Positions 1-5,907 of a stretch of 7,479 bases of DNA are shown here, piece after piece. The notes beneath the pieces are model-generated. The model ran no database searches, was not told the DNA's origin, and saw only the letters and a program-made list of their open reading frames with translations. Source of the stretch: Lawsonibacter sp. (GTDB lineage: Bacteria > Bacillota > Clostridia > Oscillospirales > Oscillospiraceae); contig JAAWNI010000109.1 in NCBI GenBank assembly GCA_022798855.1, forward strand, positions 1-7,479, in the 5' to 3' direction. The translations under genes were made by a program, and so were the position numbers. Position 1 is the first letter of the stretch; every line of letters starts with the position of its first letter.

Positions 1-1
1 C

Positions 2-1432
2 GGCACCTCCTATTTCTCCGCCGTGGTCTTTGTGGGCTACGCCGGCCAGTTCGGCTGGAAATACGGCATCGCCGCCACCTGGGCGGGCATCGGCAACGCA
101 ATCCTGGGCTCCCTGCTGGCCTGGGTGGTGCTGGGCCGGCGCACCCGGGTCATGACCCAGCACCTGGACTCGGCCACCATGCCGGAGTTCTTCGGCAAGC
201 GGTTCGGCTCCCAGTCGCTGAAAATCGCCGCTTCGGTGATTATCTTCATCTTCCTCATCCCATACACCGCCAGCCTGTACAACGGCCTGTCCCGCCTGTT
301 CGGCATGGCCTTTGACATCGACTACTCGGTCTGCGTCATCGCCATGGCGGTGCTCACCGGGGTCTACGTCATCGCCGGCGGCTACATGGCTACCGCCATC
401 AACGACTTTATCCAGGGCATCATCATGCTCTTTGGCATCTGCGCCGTCATCGCGGCGGTGCTGGGCAGCCAGGGCGGCTTTATGGCGGCCCTGACCAAGC
501 TGGCCCAGGTGTCCAACGAGACGGCCGCCGGCCCGGTGGCCGGGGCTCCCGGAGTCTTCGCTTCCTTCTTCGGACCCGACCCGGTAAACCTGCTGGGCGT
601 GGTAATCCTCACCTCCCTGGGCACCTGGGGCCTGCCCCAGATGGTGCAGAAGTTCTACGCCATCAAGAGCGAGAAGTCCATCAACACCGGCACGGTGATC
701 TCCACCCTCTTCGCCATAGTGGTGTCCGGGGGCTGCTACTTCCTGGGGGGCTTTGGCCGGCTGTTCGCCGGCGTGGTGGGCGTCACCGAGGCCGGAACCC
801 CCGTGGGCGGCTTCGACGCGGTGATCCCCGCTATGCTCTCCGGCCTGCCTGACCTGCTCATCGCCGTGGTGGTGATCCTGGTGCTGTCCGCGTCCATGTC
901 CACCCTCAGCTCCCTGGTTCTCACCTCCAGCTCCACCCTCACCTTGGACCTGCTGAAGGACCATGTGGTGAAAAATATGGACCAGAAGAAGCAGGTTTTT
1001 GTGATGCGGTGCCTGATCGTGGTGTTCATCGCCATCTCAGTGGTGCTGGCCATCATCCAGTACAAGTCCAGCGTCACCTTCATCGCCCAACTTATGGGCG
1101 TGTCCTGGGGAGCCCTGGCCGGAGCCTTCCTGGCACCCTTCCTCTATGGCCTTTACTGGCGGGGGGCCACCAAGCTCGCCTGCTGGGCCAGCTTCGTGTT
1201 CTCCACCGTGGTCATGCTGGCCGACATCTCCCCCTTGAAGGCCCACTTCCCCGCCCTGCTGGCCTCCCCCATCAACTGCGGCGCCTTCTGCATGGTCGCC
1301 GGGCTGGTGATCGTGCCGGTGGTGTCCCTGTTCACCCCCAAACCCAAGAAGGAACTGGTGGACGACGCCTTTTCCTGCTACGAGGAGAAGGTCACCGTCC
1401 GCAAGAGCCAGGCCCTGGGCGACCCACAGTAA
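2..1432 (+). CDS. Sodium:solute symporter (SSS family), 5' end missing
   Basis: This is an inner-membrane transporter that should couple Na+ entry to uptake of a small solute; the substrate cannot be told from the sequence. The reading frame is open from base 2, so the true start lies upstream and 476 residues are visible. The first residues (GTSYFSAV then VGYAGQFGW) resemble the early membrane segments of SSS proteins, so probably only some tens of residues are lost. Many hydrophobic helices follow one another. Two family signatures are visible: GGYMATAINDFIQG at about visible residues 126-139, like the PutP/PanF GGYxAVxxTDFIQG motif, and a Ser/Thr-rich MSTLSSLVLTSSS stretch from about residue 299, matching the SSS helix that carries Na+-site Ser/Thr. 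The C-terminus is a short charged tail (KPKKELVDDAF). A strong terminator lies 27 bases after the stop, so this gene ends its transcript. Family assignment is firm; the subfamily is not. Confidence 0.93.
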   Translation, partial: GTSYFSAVVFVGYAGQFGWKYGIAATWAGIGNAILGSLLAWVVLGRRTRVMTQHLDSATMPEFFGKRFGSQSLKIAASVIIFIFLIPYTASLYNGLSRLFGMAFDIDYSVCVIAMAVLTGVYVIAGGYMATAINDFIQGIIMLFGICAVIAAVLGSQGGFMAALTKLAQVSNETAAGPVAGAPGVFASFFGPDPVNLLGVVILTSLGTWGLPQMVQKFYAIKSEKSINTGTVISTLFAIVVSGGCYFLGGFGRLFAGVVGVTEAGTPVGGFDAVIPAMLSGLPDLLIAVVVILVLSASMSTLSSLVLTSSSTLTLDLLKDHVVKNMDQKKQVFVMRCLIVVFIAISVVLAIIQYKSSVTFIAQLMGVSWGALAGAFLAPFLYGLYWRGATKLACWASFVFSTVVMLADISPLKAHFPALLASPINCGAFCMVAGLVIVPVVSLFTPKPKKELVDDAFSCYEEKVTVRKSQALGDPQ

Positions 1433-1458
1433 AAATTTACTTCTTCCTCTTTCCAATC

Positions 1459-1504
1459 GGCGGGGCCTGTGGTATGCTATACGACAGGCCCCCGCCAGTT
1501 TTTA
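1459..1504 (+). terminator. Rho-independent terminator of the symporter gene
   Basis: The stem GGCGGGGCCTGT (1459-1470) pairs with 1484-1496 (ACAGGCC then CCCGCC, with one extra C as a bulge). The apex is extended by GTAT (1472-1475) with ATAC (1479-1482) around a GCT loop. A run of five T follows at 1499-1503. The T-run is only on the + side, so it should act on transcripts from the symporter and not on the opposite strand. Confidence 0.85.
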
Positions 1505-1509
1505 TACCG

Positions 1510-1585
1510 TGTAGGGGCGGATATCATCCGCCCGTTTTTACGGGGCCGCGCCGTGTATTGCGGGCGGGTAATACCCGCCCCTACA
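1510..1585. repeat. GC-rich palindromic repeat, two hairpin arms (copy 1)
   Basis: A 76-bp intergenic unit is bounded by a perfect 11-bp terminal inverted repeat, TGTAGGGGCGG (1510-1520) and CCGCCCCTACA (1575-1585). Each end is itself a hairpin: GGGCGGAT (1515-1522) with ATCCGCCC (1526-1533) and a 3-base loop, and GGGCGGGT (1562-1569) with ACCCGCCC (1573-1580) and a 3-base loop. About 28 bases of unrelated spacer separate them. The same arm occurs again at 5353-5377. It has no open reading frame and no flanking transposase. The form suits a REP-like or MITE-like dispersed element. No T-run follows the hairpins, so a classical terminator role is not supported. Confidence 0.8.
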
Positions 1586-1596
1586 TTACGAGCCCA

Positions 1597-1603
1597 GAAA
1601 GGA
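1597..1603 (+). promoter_or_regulatory. Ribosome binding site that fixes the hydrolase start
   Basis: GAAAGGA lies 9 bases before the ATG at 1613. The frame stays open upstream to 1469, but that extension runs through the terminator tail and the palindromic repeat and encodes no family sequence, so the 1613 start is chosen. Confidence 0.75.
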
Positions 1604-1612
1604 ACCGTACCC

Positions 1613-2470
1613 ATGATCTTCGACATCCACACCCACACCTTCCCGGACAAAATCGCCCCCTCCACCATCCAAAAGCTCCAGTCCATGTCCCACACCGCGG
1701 CCTTCTCCGACGGCACTGAGGGGGGGCTGCGGGACTCCATGGACCGGGCGGGCATCGACGGCTGTCTGGTCCTCCCGGTGGCCACCAGCGCCCGGCAGGT
1801 GGTCCACGTCAACGACGCTTCCGCCCGGCTCAATAACCGGGGCCCTGAGACAGGGCTGTGGTCCTTCGGCTGTATGCACCCCGACTTTGACGGCTGGAGG
1901 GAGGAGCTGGCCCGGGTAGCCGCCTTGGGCATGAAGGGGGTCAAGCTCCACCCCATCTACCAGGGGGTGGACTTCGACGATTTGCGCTACCTACGCATCC
2001 TGGACCGCTGCGGCGAGCTGGGGCTGGCCGTCCTCACCCACGCCGGCCGGGATATCGGCTTCCCCGACCGGGACCACTGTACCCCGGAGATGACCCTCCG
2101 CGCCCTGCGGCAGGTGGGGCCGGTGGCCCTCATCCTGGCCCACATGGGGGGCTGGCGGGAGTGGGACCGGGTGGAAGACCTGCTGCCCGAAACCGGCGTG
2201 TATCTGGACACCGCCTTCGGCCTGGGCCGCATCGCCCCCCTGGGGGACGGCTACTACGGCCCCTCCGACCTGCCCTTGATGGAGGTGGAGCAGTTTGTCC
2301 GCATGGTGCGGAAGTTCCCCGGCCGGGTCCTCTTCGGCACCGACAGCCCCTGGCGGGATCAGGCCGAGGGCGTCCGGCTGATCGAGGACCTCCCCCTCAC
2401 CCGGGAGGAGAAGGACGGCATCTTAGGCGGATACGCCCAGAAGCTGCTGGGGCTTGTTCCTTTTTCTTGA
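1613..2470 (+). CDS. Amidohydrolase-family (Amidohydro_2 type) metal-dependent hydrolase
   Basis: A soluble TIM-barrel metal-dependent hydrolase of 285 residues, close to the usual size of amidohydrolase family 2 proteins (ACMSD-like decarboxylases and hydrolases). The expected metal and active-site landmarks occur in order: HTH at residues 6-8 (DIHTHTF), GVKLHP with Lys111 and His113, LTHAG with His143, AHMGGW with His177, and FGTDSPW with Asp244. The substrate cannot be predicted; both hydrolase and decarboxylase activities are known in this superfamily. The start at 1613 is set by a Shine-Dalgarno site and by the typical MIFDIHTHT opening. The final residues (VPFS) and the TGA stop are encoded by the first hairpin of the A/T-rich inverted-repeat element, so the natural end may have been around LLGL. 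The gene is probably monocistronic, lying between a terminator/repeat upstream and the repeat element downstream. Confidence 0.9.
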   Translation: MIFDIHTHTFPDKIAPSTIQKLQSMSHTAAFSDGTEGGLRDSMDRAGIDGCLVLPVATSARQVVHVNDASARLNNRGPETGLWSFGCMHPDFDGWREELARVAALGMKGVKLHPIYQGVDFDDLRYLRILDRCGELGLAVLTHAGRDIGFPDRDHCTPEMTLRALRQVGPVALILAHMGGWREWDRVEDLLPETGVYLDTAFGLGRIAPLGDGYYGPSDLPLMEVEQFVRMVRKFPGRVLFGTDSPWRDQAEGVRLIEDLPLTREEKDGILGGYAQKLLGLVPFS

Positions 2471-2622
2471 AAGAAAAAGGAACCGAAAAAGAACTTTCCT
2501 GCAAAACTTCGTTTTGCAGCTCACTCTCCTATAAAGCAGTTGCCTCTTGTATGGCCAGAGGAAAAACGAAGTTTTTCCCAAAGTTTCTTTTTGATTCTTT
2601 TTCTTTTACTTCTAAAAAGAAT
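2456..2622. repeat. A/T-rich inverted-repeat element (MITE-like)
   Basis: The gap between the hydrolase and the tRNA-editing gene is almost wholly palindromic. Outer left hairpin: GTTCCTTTTTCTT (2456-2468) perfectly complements AAGAAAAAGGAAC (2471-2483). Inner left: CTGCAAAAC (2499-2507) with GTTTTGCAG (2511-2519). Inner right: GGAAAAAC (2560-2567) with GTTTTTCC (2571-2578). Outer right: ATTCTTTTT (2594-2602) with AAAAAGAAT (2614-2622). The halves also pair long-range: AAAACTTCGTTTT (2503-2515) is the exact reverse complement of 2563-2575, and 2471-2498 imperfectly complements about 2580-2607. The core 2520-2559 is unpaired. There is no transposase or reading frame. It overlaps the last codons of the upstream gene and ends 23 bases before the next start. 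Whether it is mobile or regulatory is unknown. Confidence 0.7.
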
Positions 2623-2645
2623 AGAACAACAGAAGGAGCGATACC

Positions 2646-3206
2646 ATGTACATCGACCCCAACCGATACACCACCCGGCCCACCGACGGCCGCATCCCCC
2701 AGGAGCTGGCCATCTACGGCCGGCTGGAGGAGCTGGCCATCCCATACGTCCGGGTGGACCACGACCACGCCGACACCATTGAGATCTGCCACGAGGTGGA
2801 GCGGGTGCTTGGCTCCAAGATCTGCAAGAACCTGTTTCTGTGCAACCGGCAGCAGACCGATTTCTACCTGCTGATGATGCCGGGTGACAAACCCTTCAAG
2901 ACCAAATTCCTCTCCGCCCAGCTGGGCTGCTCCCGGCTGTCCTTCGCCGACGGCGGGCACATGCGGGACTTCCTCCAGACCATCCCCGGCTCTGTCTCCG
3001 CCCTGGAGCTGCTTTTCGACAAGGACCACCGGGTCCAGCTGGTCATCGACCGGGACCTGATGGCCGACGAGCTGATCAGCGGCCACCCGGGCATCTCCAC
3101 CTCCACCCTCCAGCTGAAGCGGGAGGACATTTTGAAATTTGTGGAGTCCACCGGCCACTCCCCCATCTACATCGACCTGCCCGACCCCAGGGTAGAGGAA
3201 GGATGA
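2646..3206 (+). CDS. Prolyl-tRNA editing protein (ProX/YbaK-type deacylase)
   Basis: A 186-residue cytoplasmic trans-editing enzyme of the YbaK/ProX superfamily ('prolyl-tRNA synthetase associated domain' protein). Known members hydrolyse mischarged tRNAPro, mainly Ala-tRNAPro, protecting proline codons from misincorporation. Visible hallmarks: the N-terminal helix and IPYVRVDHDHADTIE segment, the core GSKICKNLFLCNR (residues 56-68, with lysines 58 and 61, the region of the catalytic Lys), TDFYLLMMPGDKPF (71-84), PGSVSALEL (114-122) and the GHPG loop at 146-149 near the substrate pocket. Length matches stand-alone ProX proteins. The start ATG at 2646 has an ideal AGAAGGAG site (2631-2638) 7 bases upstream. 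Its stop overlaps the start of the next gene by ATGA, implying a coupled two-gene unit. The exact tRNA/amino acid specificity is inferred from the family. Confidence 0.9.
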   Translation: MYIDPNRYTTRPTDGRIPQELAIYGRLEELAIPYVRVDHDHADTIEICHEVERVLGSKICKNLFLCNRQQTDFYLLMMPGDKPFKTKFLSAQLGCSRLSFADGGHMRDFLQTIPGSVSALELLFDKDHRVQLVIDRDLMADELISGHPGISTSTLQLKREDILKFVESTGHSPIYIDLPDPRVEEG

Positions 3207-3547
3207 GCGGCCAAGTTTCTGAGCTTCTGGCGGAAAAAATCGCCCTGGCGGAAAAATTTTTGCAAAAATATGGCGCGGAGCTGGTGGGGGCAACAGAGGA
3301 GCTGGAGGCGTTTGTACATACTGACGGCGCTTTTTTTCAGGAGAAGGTGGAAAAACGGCTCTGGAAGCGGGGGGAAGACTACATCCGGGTGGACAAGATG
3401 CTTTTTTCAAAGGGGCCTTTTATCGTCCTGGAGTTCTCCGACAGGCCAGAGGGGCCTTATGAGGATGCGGACCCTTTCCCCTATGATCTGCCGGTTGATG
3501 AATTCGAAGCTGAAATTTGCTTTGACCTGGGGCTGGACCCCGCCTGA
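3203..3547 (+). CDS. Small acidic protein of unknown function
   Basis: I do not recognise a family for this 114-residue protein. It has no signal peptide or membrane segment. The first third looks helical and charged (LLAEKIALAEKFLQKYGAELV) and the rest is rich in acidic and aromatic residues (GEDYIRVDK, FIVLEFSD, EDADPFPYDLPVDEFEAEICFDLG). The ATG overlaps the stop of the prolyl-tRNA editing gene as ATGA, and AGAGGAAGG (3194-3202) directly precedes it, so translational coupling is likely. Its codons are visibly richer in A and T runs (for example seven T at 3331-3337) than the neighbours. A terminator follows within 15 bases, so it is the last gene of its unit. A role tied to tRNA editing is only suggested by position. 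Confidence 0.75.
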   Translation: MSGQVSELLAEKIALAEKFLQKYGAELVGATEELEAFVHTDGAFFQEKVEKRLWKRGEDYIRVDKMLFSKGPFIVLEFSDRPEGPYEDADPFPYDLPVDEFEAEICFDLGLDPA

Positions 3548-3561
3548 ACCGCATAAAAAGG

Positions 3562-3592
3562 CACTGGCTTTCTATGAAAGCCAGTGTTTTTT
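3562..3592. terminator. Bidirectional Rho-independent terminator
   Basis: A perfect 11-bp stem, CACTGGCTTTC (3562-3572) and GAAAGCCAGTG (3576-3586), has a TAT loop. Six T follow on the + side (3587-3592). On the - strand the same stem is followed by CC and then five T (complement of 3555-3559). It therefore ends both the rightward deacylase unit and the leftward cupin-mtaB unit, whose stop codon (3591-3593) actually overlaps the T-tract. Confidence 0.9.
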
Positions 3593-4892
3593 ACTGGGGA
3601 GCCAAAGAGATCAGCCCCCCCTCCAGAAAGCCCTCCCCCACTGTGGTGATTCGGACCCGCCGCAGCTGGTTGTGGAGGTTTTCCCCGCTCCGGACCCCCA
3701 CCTTGCTGTACCGGGTGGTGTGGCCCCACCACAGGCCGTCCCGCTCCTCCTCGAAGAGGACCTCCACTTCCTCCCACTGCTTCAGATAGTTCCGCTCCAT
3801 CCGGGACGCAATTTCGGCCGCACGCCGGGCCCGTTCCTCCTTGACGGCCTTGGGCGCCTGGCCCGGCATGGACGCCGCAGGGGTGCCGGGGCGCTTGGAG
3901 TAGGGGAAGATGTGCATGGCGGAAAAGCCGCACCGCTGGATGAAGTCCAGGGACTGTTCGAACTCCTCCTCCGTCTCGCCGGGGAAGCCCACAATCATAT
4001 CGGTGGTGATGGCGGGGTCCTGGAAGTGCTCCCGCAGCAGGCCGGTGCTCTGGAAGAACCGGGCGGTGCCATACTTCCGGTTCATCCGTTTCAGGGTGGC
4101 GTCGCAGCCGGACTGCATGGACAGGTGGAAGTGGGGGCAGAGATTGGGCAGTCTGGCCGCCCGCCGGCAGAACTCCTCGGTGATGGTCCGGGGCTCCAGC
4201 GAACCCAGGCGGACCCGGCACTCCGGCGCAGCCCCACACACCGCCTCCACCAGGTCGATGAGGGAGGACCCGTCCTGAAAATCCCGGCCCCAGGAGGATA
4301 TCTCGATGCCGGTGAGGACCAGCTCCTTGTAGCCCTCCTCCGCCAGCGCCGCCGCCTGGGCGGCGGCGGCGTTAAGGGGCAGGGAGCGGACCGGGCCCCG
4401 GGCGTAGGGGATGATGCAGTAGGTACAGAAGTTGACGCACCCGTCCTCTACCTTGAGCATGGCCCGGGTGCGGCCCTCCAGCCCCCCGGCGGGGAGGTCC
4501 TCGAAAACCCGGCGCTTCATGGCGTCGTCCAGGGCGGTGATCCTCTCCCGGCGCTCCGCCCAGGCCCGCTCCACCAGCTCCACAAAGCGGACCCGGTCCC
4601 CGGTGCCCGCCACCAGGTCCACGGGCAGGTCTCCCATGTCCTCCGGGTGGGTCTGGGGGTAGCAGCCGCACAGGGCCACCAGCGCCTGGGGGGCCCGCTT
4701 CCGGGCCTGGCGCGCCGTCTGCCGGGACTTCTTGTCGCTTACCGCCGTGACGGTGCAGGAGTTGATGATGTACACGTCGGCTTCCCCCTCGAAGGGGACC
4801 AGGACGTGCCCCCGCTGGGTGAACAGCCGCTCCAGGGCCTGTGTCTCGTACTGGTTGACCTTGCAGCCCAAGGTGCAGAAGGCGGCCCTCAT
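3591..4892 (-). CDS. mtaB: tRNA (N6-L-threonylcarbamoyladenosine(37)-C2)-methylthiotransferase MtaB
   Basis: A radical-SAM methylthiotransferase of 433 residues that converts t6A37 to ms2t6A37 in tRNAs reading ANN codons, using two 4Fe-4S clusters. Domains in order: N-terminal UPF0004 domain with cluster cysteines C10 (TLGCKVNQYE), C46 (NSCTVT) and C77 (CGCYPQ); radical-SAM core with CxxxCxxC at C152, C156 and C159 (EDGCVNFCTYC); QSGCDATLKRMNRKY (260-274) and DMIVGFPGETEEEF (298-311); and a C-terminal TRAM-like RNA-binding region from about 373. The CKVNQYE opening and the DKKSRQ motif after NSCTVT favour MtaB over MiaB or RimO. The start at 4892 is chosen because the family begins here; the upstream open frame only shadows the cupin gene. 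The ATG overlaps the cupin stop as ATGA and has no good Shine-Dalgarno site of its own, so its translation probably depends on the upstream gene. Confidence 0.94.
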   Translation of the reverse strand: MRAAFCTLGCKVNQYETQALERLFTQRGHVLVPFEGEADVYIINSCTVTAVSDKKSRQTARQARKRAPQALVALCGCYPQTHPEDMGDLPVDLVAGTGDRVRFVELVERAWAERRERITALDDAMKRRVFEDLPAGGLEGRTRAMLKVEDGCVNFCTYCIIPYARGPVRSLPLNAAAAQAAALAEEGYKELVLTGIEISSWGRDFQDGSSLIDLVEAVCGAAPECRVRLGSLEPRTITEEFCRRAARLPNLCPHFHLSMQSGCDATLKRMNRKYGTARFFQSTGLLREHFQDPAITTDMIVGFPGETEEEFEQSLDFIQRCGFSAMHIFPYSKRPGTPAASMPGQAPKAVKEERARRAAEIASRMERNYLKQWEEVEVLFEEERDGLWWGHTTRYSKVGVRSGENLHNQLRRVRITTVGEGFLEGGLISLAPQ

Positions 4893-5224
4893 GCGCCGTG
4901 GTTGGGGATCATGGCCAGGATTTCCAGGTCCTCGTCCCCGTCGTTGATCAGGCTGTGCGCATGGCCCTTGGGGCAGTAGTGGACCGACCCGGCGGACAAA
5001 GGCTCGTATTCCCCGTCGCACAGCACCTTGCCCGCGCCGGAGAGAATGAAGATCATCTCGCTGTCCGTCTCGTGGGTGTGCAGGCCGATGGTGCTGCCGG
5101 GGGTGAGCCGCCCCCGCATGATCCTGGTGTCCTCGTTGACGAATATCCGGCGGATCAGCTCCCCCTCGCCCCCCCGCATGTGGGGGACGGCAGCCTCTTC
5201 CAGCTTCTCAAAATTGATCAACAT
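4889..5224 (-). CDS. Small single-domain cupin protein
   Basis: A 111-residue cupin_2-type beta-barrel protein. Both cupin motifs are complete: motif 1 with His49, His51, Glu56 and Gly63 (GLHTHETDSEMIFILSG), and motif 2 with Gly79, Pro85, Gly87, His90 and Asn94 (GSVHYCPKGHAHSLIN). The three histidines and the glutamate form the usual metal site, so metal binding is likely. Enzymatic, isomerase or small-molecule sensing roles are all known for such proteins and cannot be separated here. The ATG at 5224 is chosen over the upstream one at 5254 because of the AAGGAGG site 8 bases before it. It is the first gene of a two-gene unit with mtaB (4-base overlap). Confidence 0.88.
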   Translation of the reverse strand: MLINFEKLEEAAVPHMRGGEGELIRRIFVNEDTRIMRGRLTPGSTIGLHTHETDSEMIFILSGAGKVLCDGEYEPLSAGSVHYCPKGHAHSLINDGDEDLEILAMIPNHGA

Positions 5225-5232
5225 ATGGTTTT

Positions 5233-5239
5233 CCTCCTT
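5233..5239 (-). promoter_or_regulatory. Ribosome binding site of the cupin gene
   Basis: The - strand reads AAGGAGG, a near-perfect Shine-Dalgarno sequence 8 bases before the ATG at 5224. It decides that start against the in-frame ATG 30 bases upstream (5254), which has no such site. Confidence 0.85.
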
Positions 5240-5260
5240 GTTTTTATGTGGCAACTATGC

Positions 5261-5378
5261 GTAGGGCGGGACGGCTCAGCCCGCCGCGTTTCATCCCCTG
5301 TCCTTTCAGGGACGGCGCGCCGGGCCGTCGCGCCCTACATACGTCTATTCTGCGGGCGGATAATATCCGCCCCTACAT
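5261..5378. repeat. Composite GC-rich palindromic repeat (copy 2)
   Basis: Two pieces adjoin. The first, 5261-5338, is bounded by GTAGGGCG (5261-5268) and its reverse complement CGCCCTAC (5331-5338). It contains the hairpins GGCGGG/CCCGCC (5265-5270, 5280-5285), CCCTG/CAGGG (5296-5300, 5307-5311) and GACGGC/GCCGTC (5311-5316, 5324-5329). The second, 5352-5378, is a single hairpin arm, GGGCGGATA (5354-5362) with TATCCGCCC (5364-5372), then CCTACAT. It is nearly identical to the arms of the repeat at 1510-1585. It fills the gap between the DUF2716 gene and the cupin gene and ends exactly against the DUF2716 stop codon. No reading frame or T-run was seen. A promoter for the cupin gene must lie here or upstream, but none is convincing. 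Confidence 0.75.
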
Positions 5379-5903
5379 TCACACCGGCTTCACCGGAAAG
5401 CCCAGCTCCTCCAGCTTGGGGGACAGCCGTTCCACCAGCGGCGCGCCGAACAGCCACAGCTCCTTCCGCCAGGGGTGGCCCAGATAGCCCCATTTCAGGT
5501 CCCGCTGGACGAAAAAGTAGTAGTCCCCGTCGGGGTAAAATTCGGGGAAATAGGCGTTGTAGCCCCCGCCGAGCACGCCGCCGTACCGCTCGTCCTCCAC
5601 CCAGTGGCTGCGCTCTGTGATGGGCAGGCGGGGGTCGTAGCGGAAGCCGCTGTGCTGCCAGTCCAGGGCGTAGATCCAGCCGTCCTCCCCCAGGCAGCCC
5701 GCCAGGGCCTGGACCACGGCGGACTCAAAGTCCTCATACTGCTGGTCCACAGGGAAATAGGCCAGATCGTGGACCACCCAGGGCTCGGGGAGTTGGAAGG
5801 GGATGTTCGCCCGAACACTGGGGCGGAATTGCAGCGCTTCGTCGATCCGGTCCCAGATTTGCCTGCACTCCTCATCCCCCAGGATGGAAAAAAATGTGTC
5901 CAT
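5379..5903 (-). CDS. DUF2716-type protein
   Basis: A 174-residue soluble protein without signal or membrane segments. It looks like a DUF2716 family member: an N-terminal WDRIDEALQFRPS segment (17-29), ALDWQHSGFRYDP (79-91), and a C-terminal block FYPDGDYYFFVQRDLKWGYLGHPWRKELWLFG (about 122-153) that resembles the family's conserved PDGDY...GHPW...FG pattern. No biochemical function is established for this family to my knowledge. The ATG at 5903 has GAAGGAG (5914-5920, - strand) 10 bases upstream, and the gene begins only 4 bases after the stop of the broken small gene, so it should be co-transcribed with the upstream GNAT cluster. Its GC content is high like the host background, unlike the three genes before it. 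The stop codon directly touches the palindromic repeat. Family naming is from memory of the motif pattern. Confidence 0.75.
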   Translation of the reverse strand: MDTFFSILGDEECRQIWDRIDEALQFRPSVRANIPFQLPEPWVVHDLAYFPVDQQYEDFESAVVQALAGCLGEDGWIYALDWQHSGFRYDPRLPITERSHWVEDERYGGVLGGGYNAYFPEFYPDGDYYFFVQRDLKWGYLGHPWRKELWLFGAPLVERLSPKLEELGFPVKPV

Positions 5904-5907
5904 TTGT

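Noticed and set aside
1450..1478. A possible promoter, TTTCCA then 17 bases then TATGCT
   Set aside because: Each hexamer matches the sigma-A consensus at only about four of six bases, and the stretch is explained better as the terminator stem and loop.
1510..1585. CRISPR-like or terminator reading of the GC-rich repeat
   Set aside because: There are only two inverted arms with no regular direct repeat-spacer pattern, and no T-run follows either hairpin.
1469..1612. An N-terminal extension of the amidohydrolase
   Set aside because: These 48 codons run through the symporter terminator and the palindromic repeat. The Shine-Dalgarno site and family start point to 1613.
2530..2535. TATAAA as a -10 box for the deacylase gene within the A/T-rich element
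   Set aside because: No acceptable -35 hexamer is found 16-18 bases upstream. It could still be a promoter, but the sequence alone does not support it.
2529..3410. A 293-codon open frame on the - strand opposite the deacylase gene
   Set aside because: The opposite strand encodes a well-conserved ProX/YbaK protein with a good ribosome site. The antisense product is low-complexity Pro/Gly/Val-rich sequence.
3270..4979. A long open frame of 569 codons on the + strand opposite mtaB
   Set aside because: It is antisense to a clear MtaB with all its cysteines, and its translation is Pro/Gly/Arg/Leu-biased with no domain. It is a by-product of high GC.
4893..5021. An N-terminal extension of MtaB
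   Set aside because: It lies wholly within the cupin coding region in another frame and gives an Arg/Pro-rich sequence unlike MtaB proteins.
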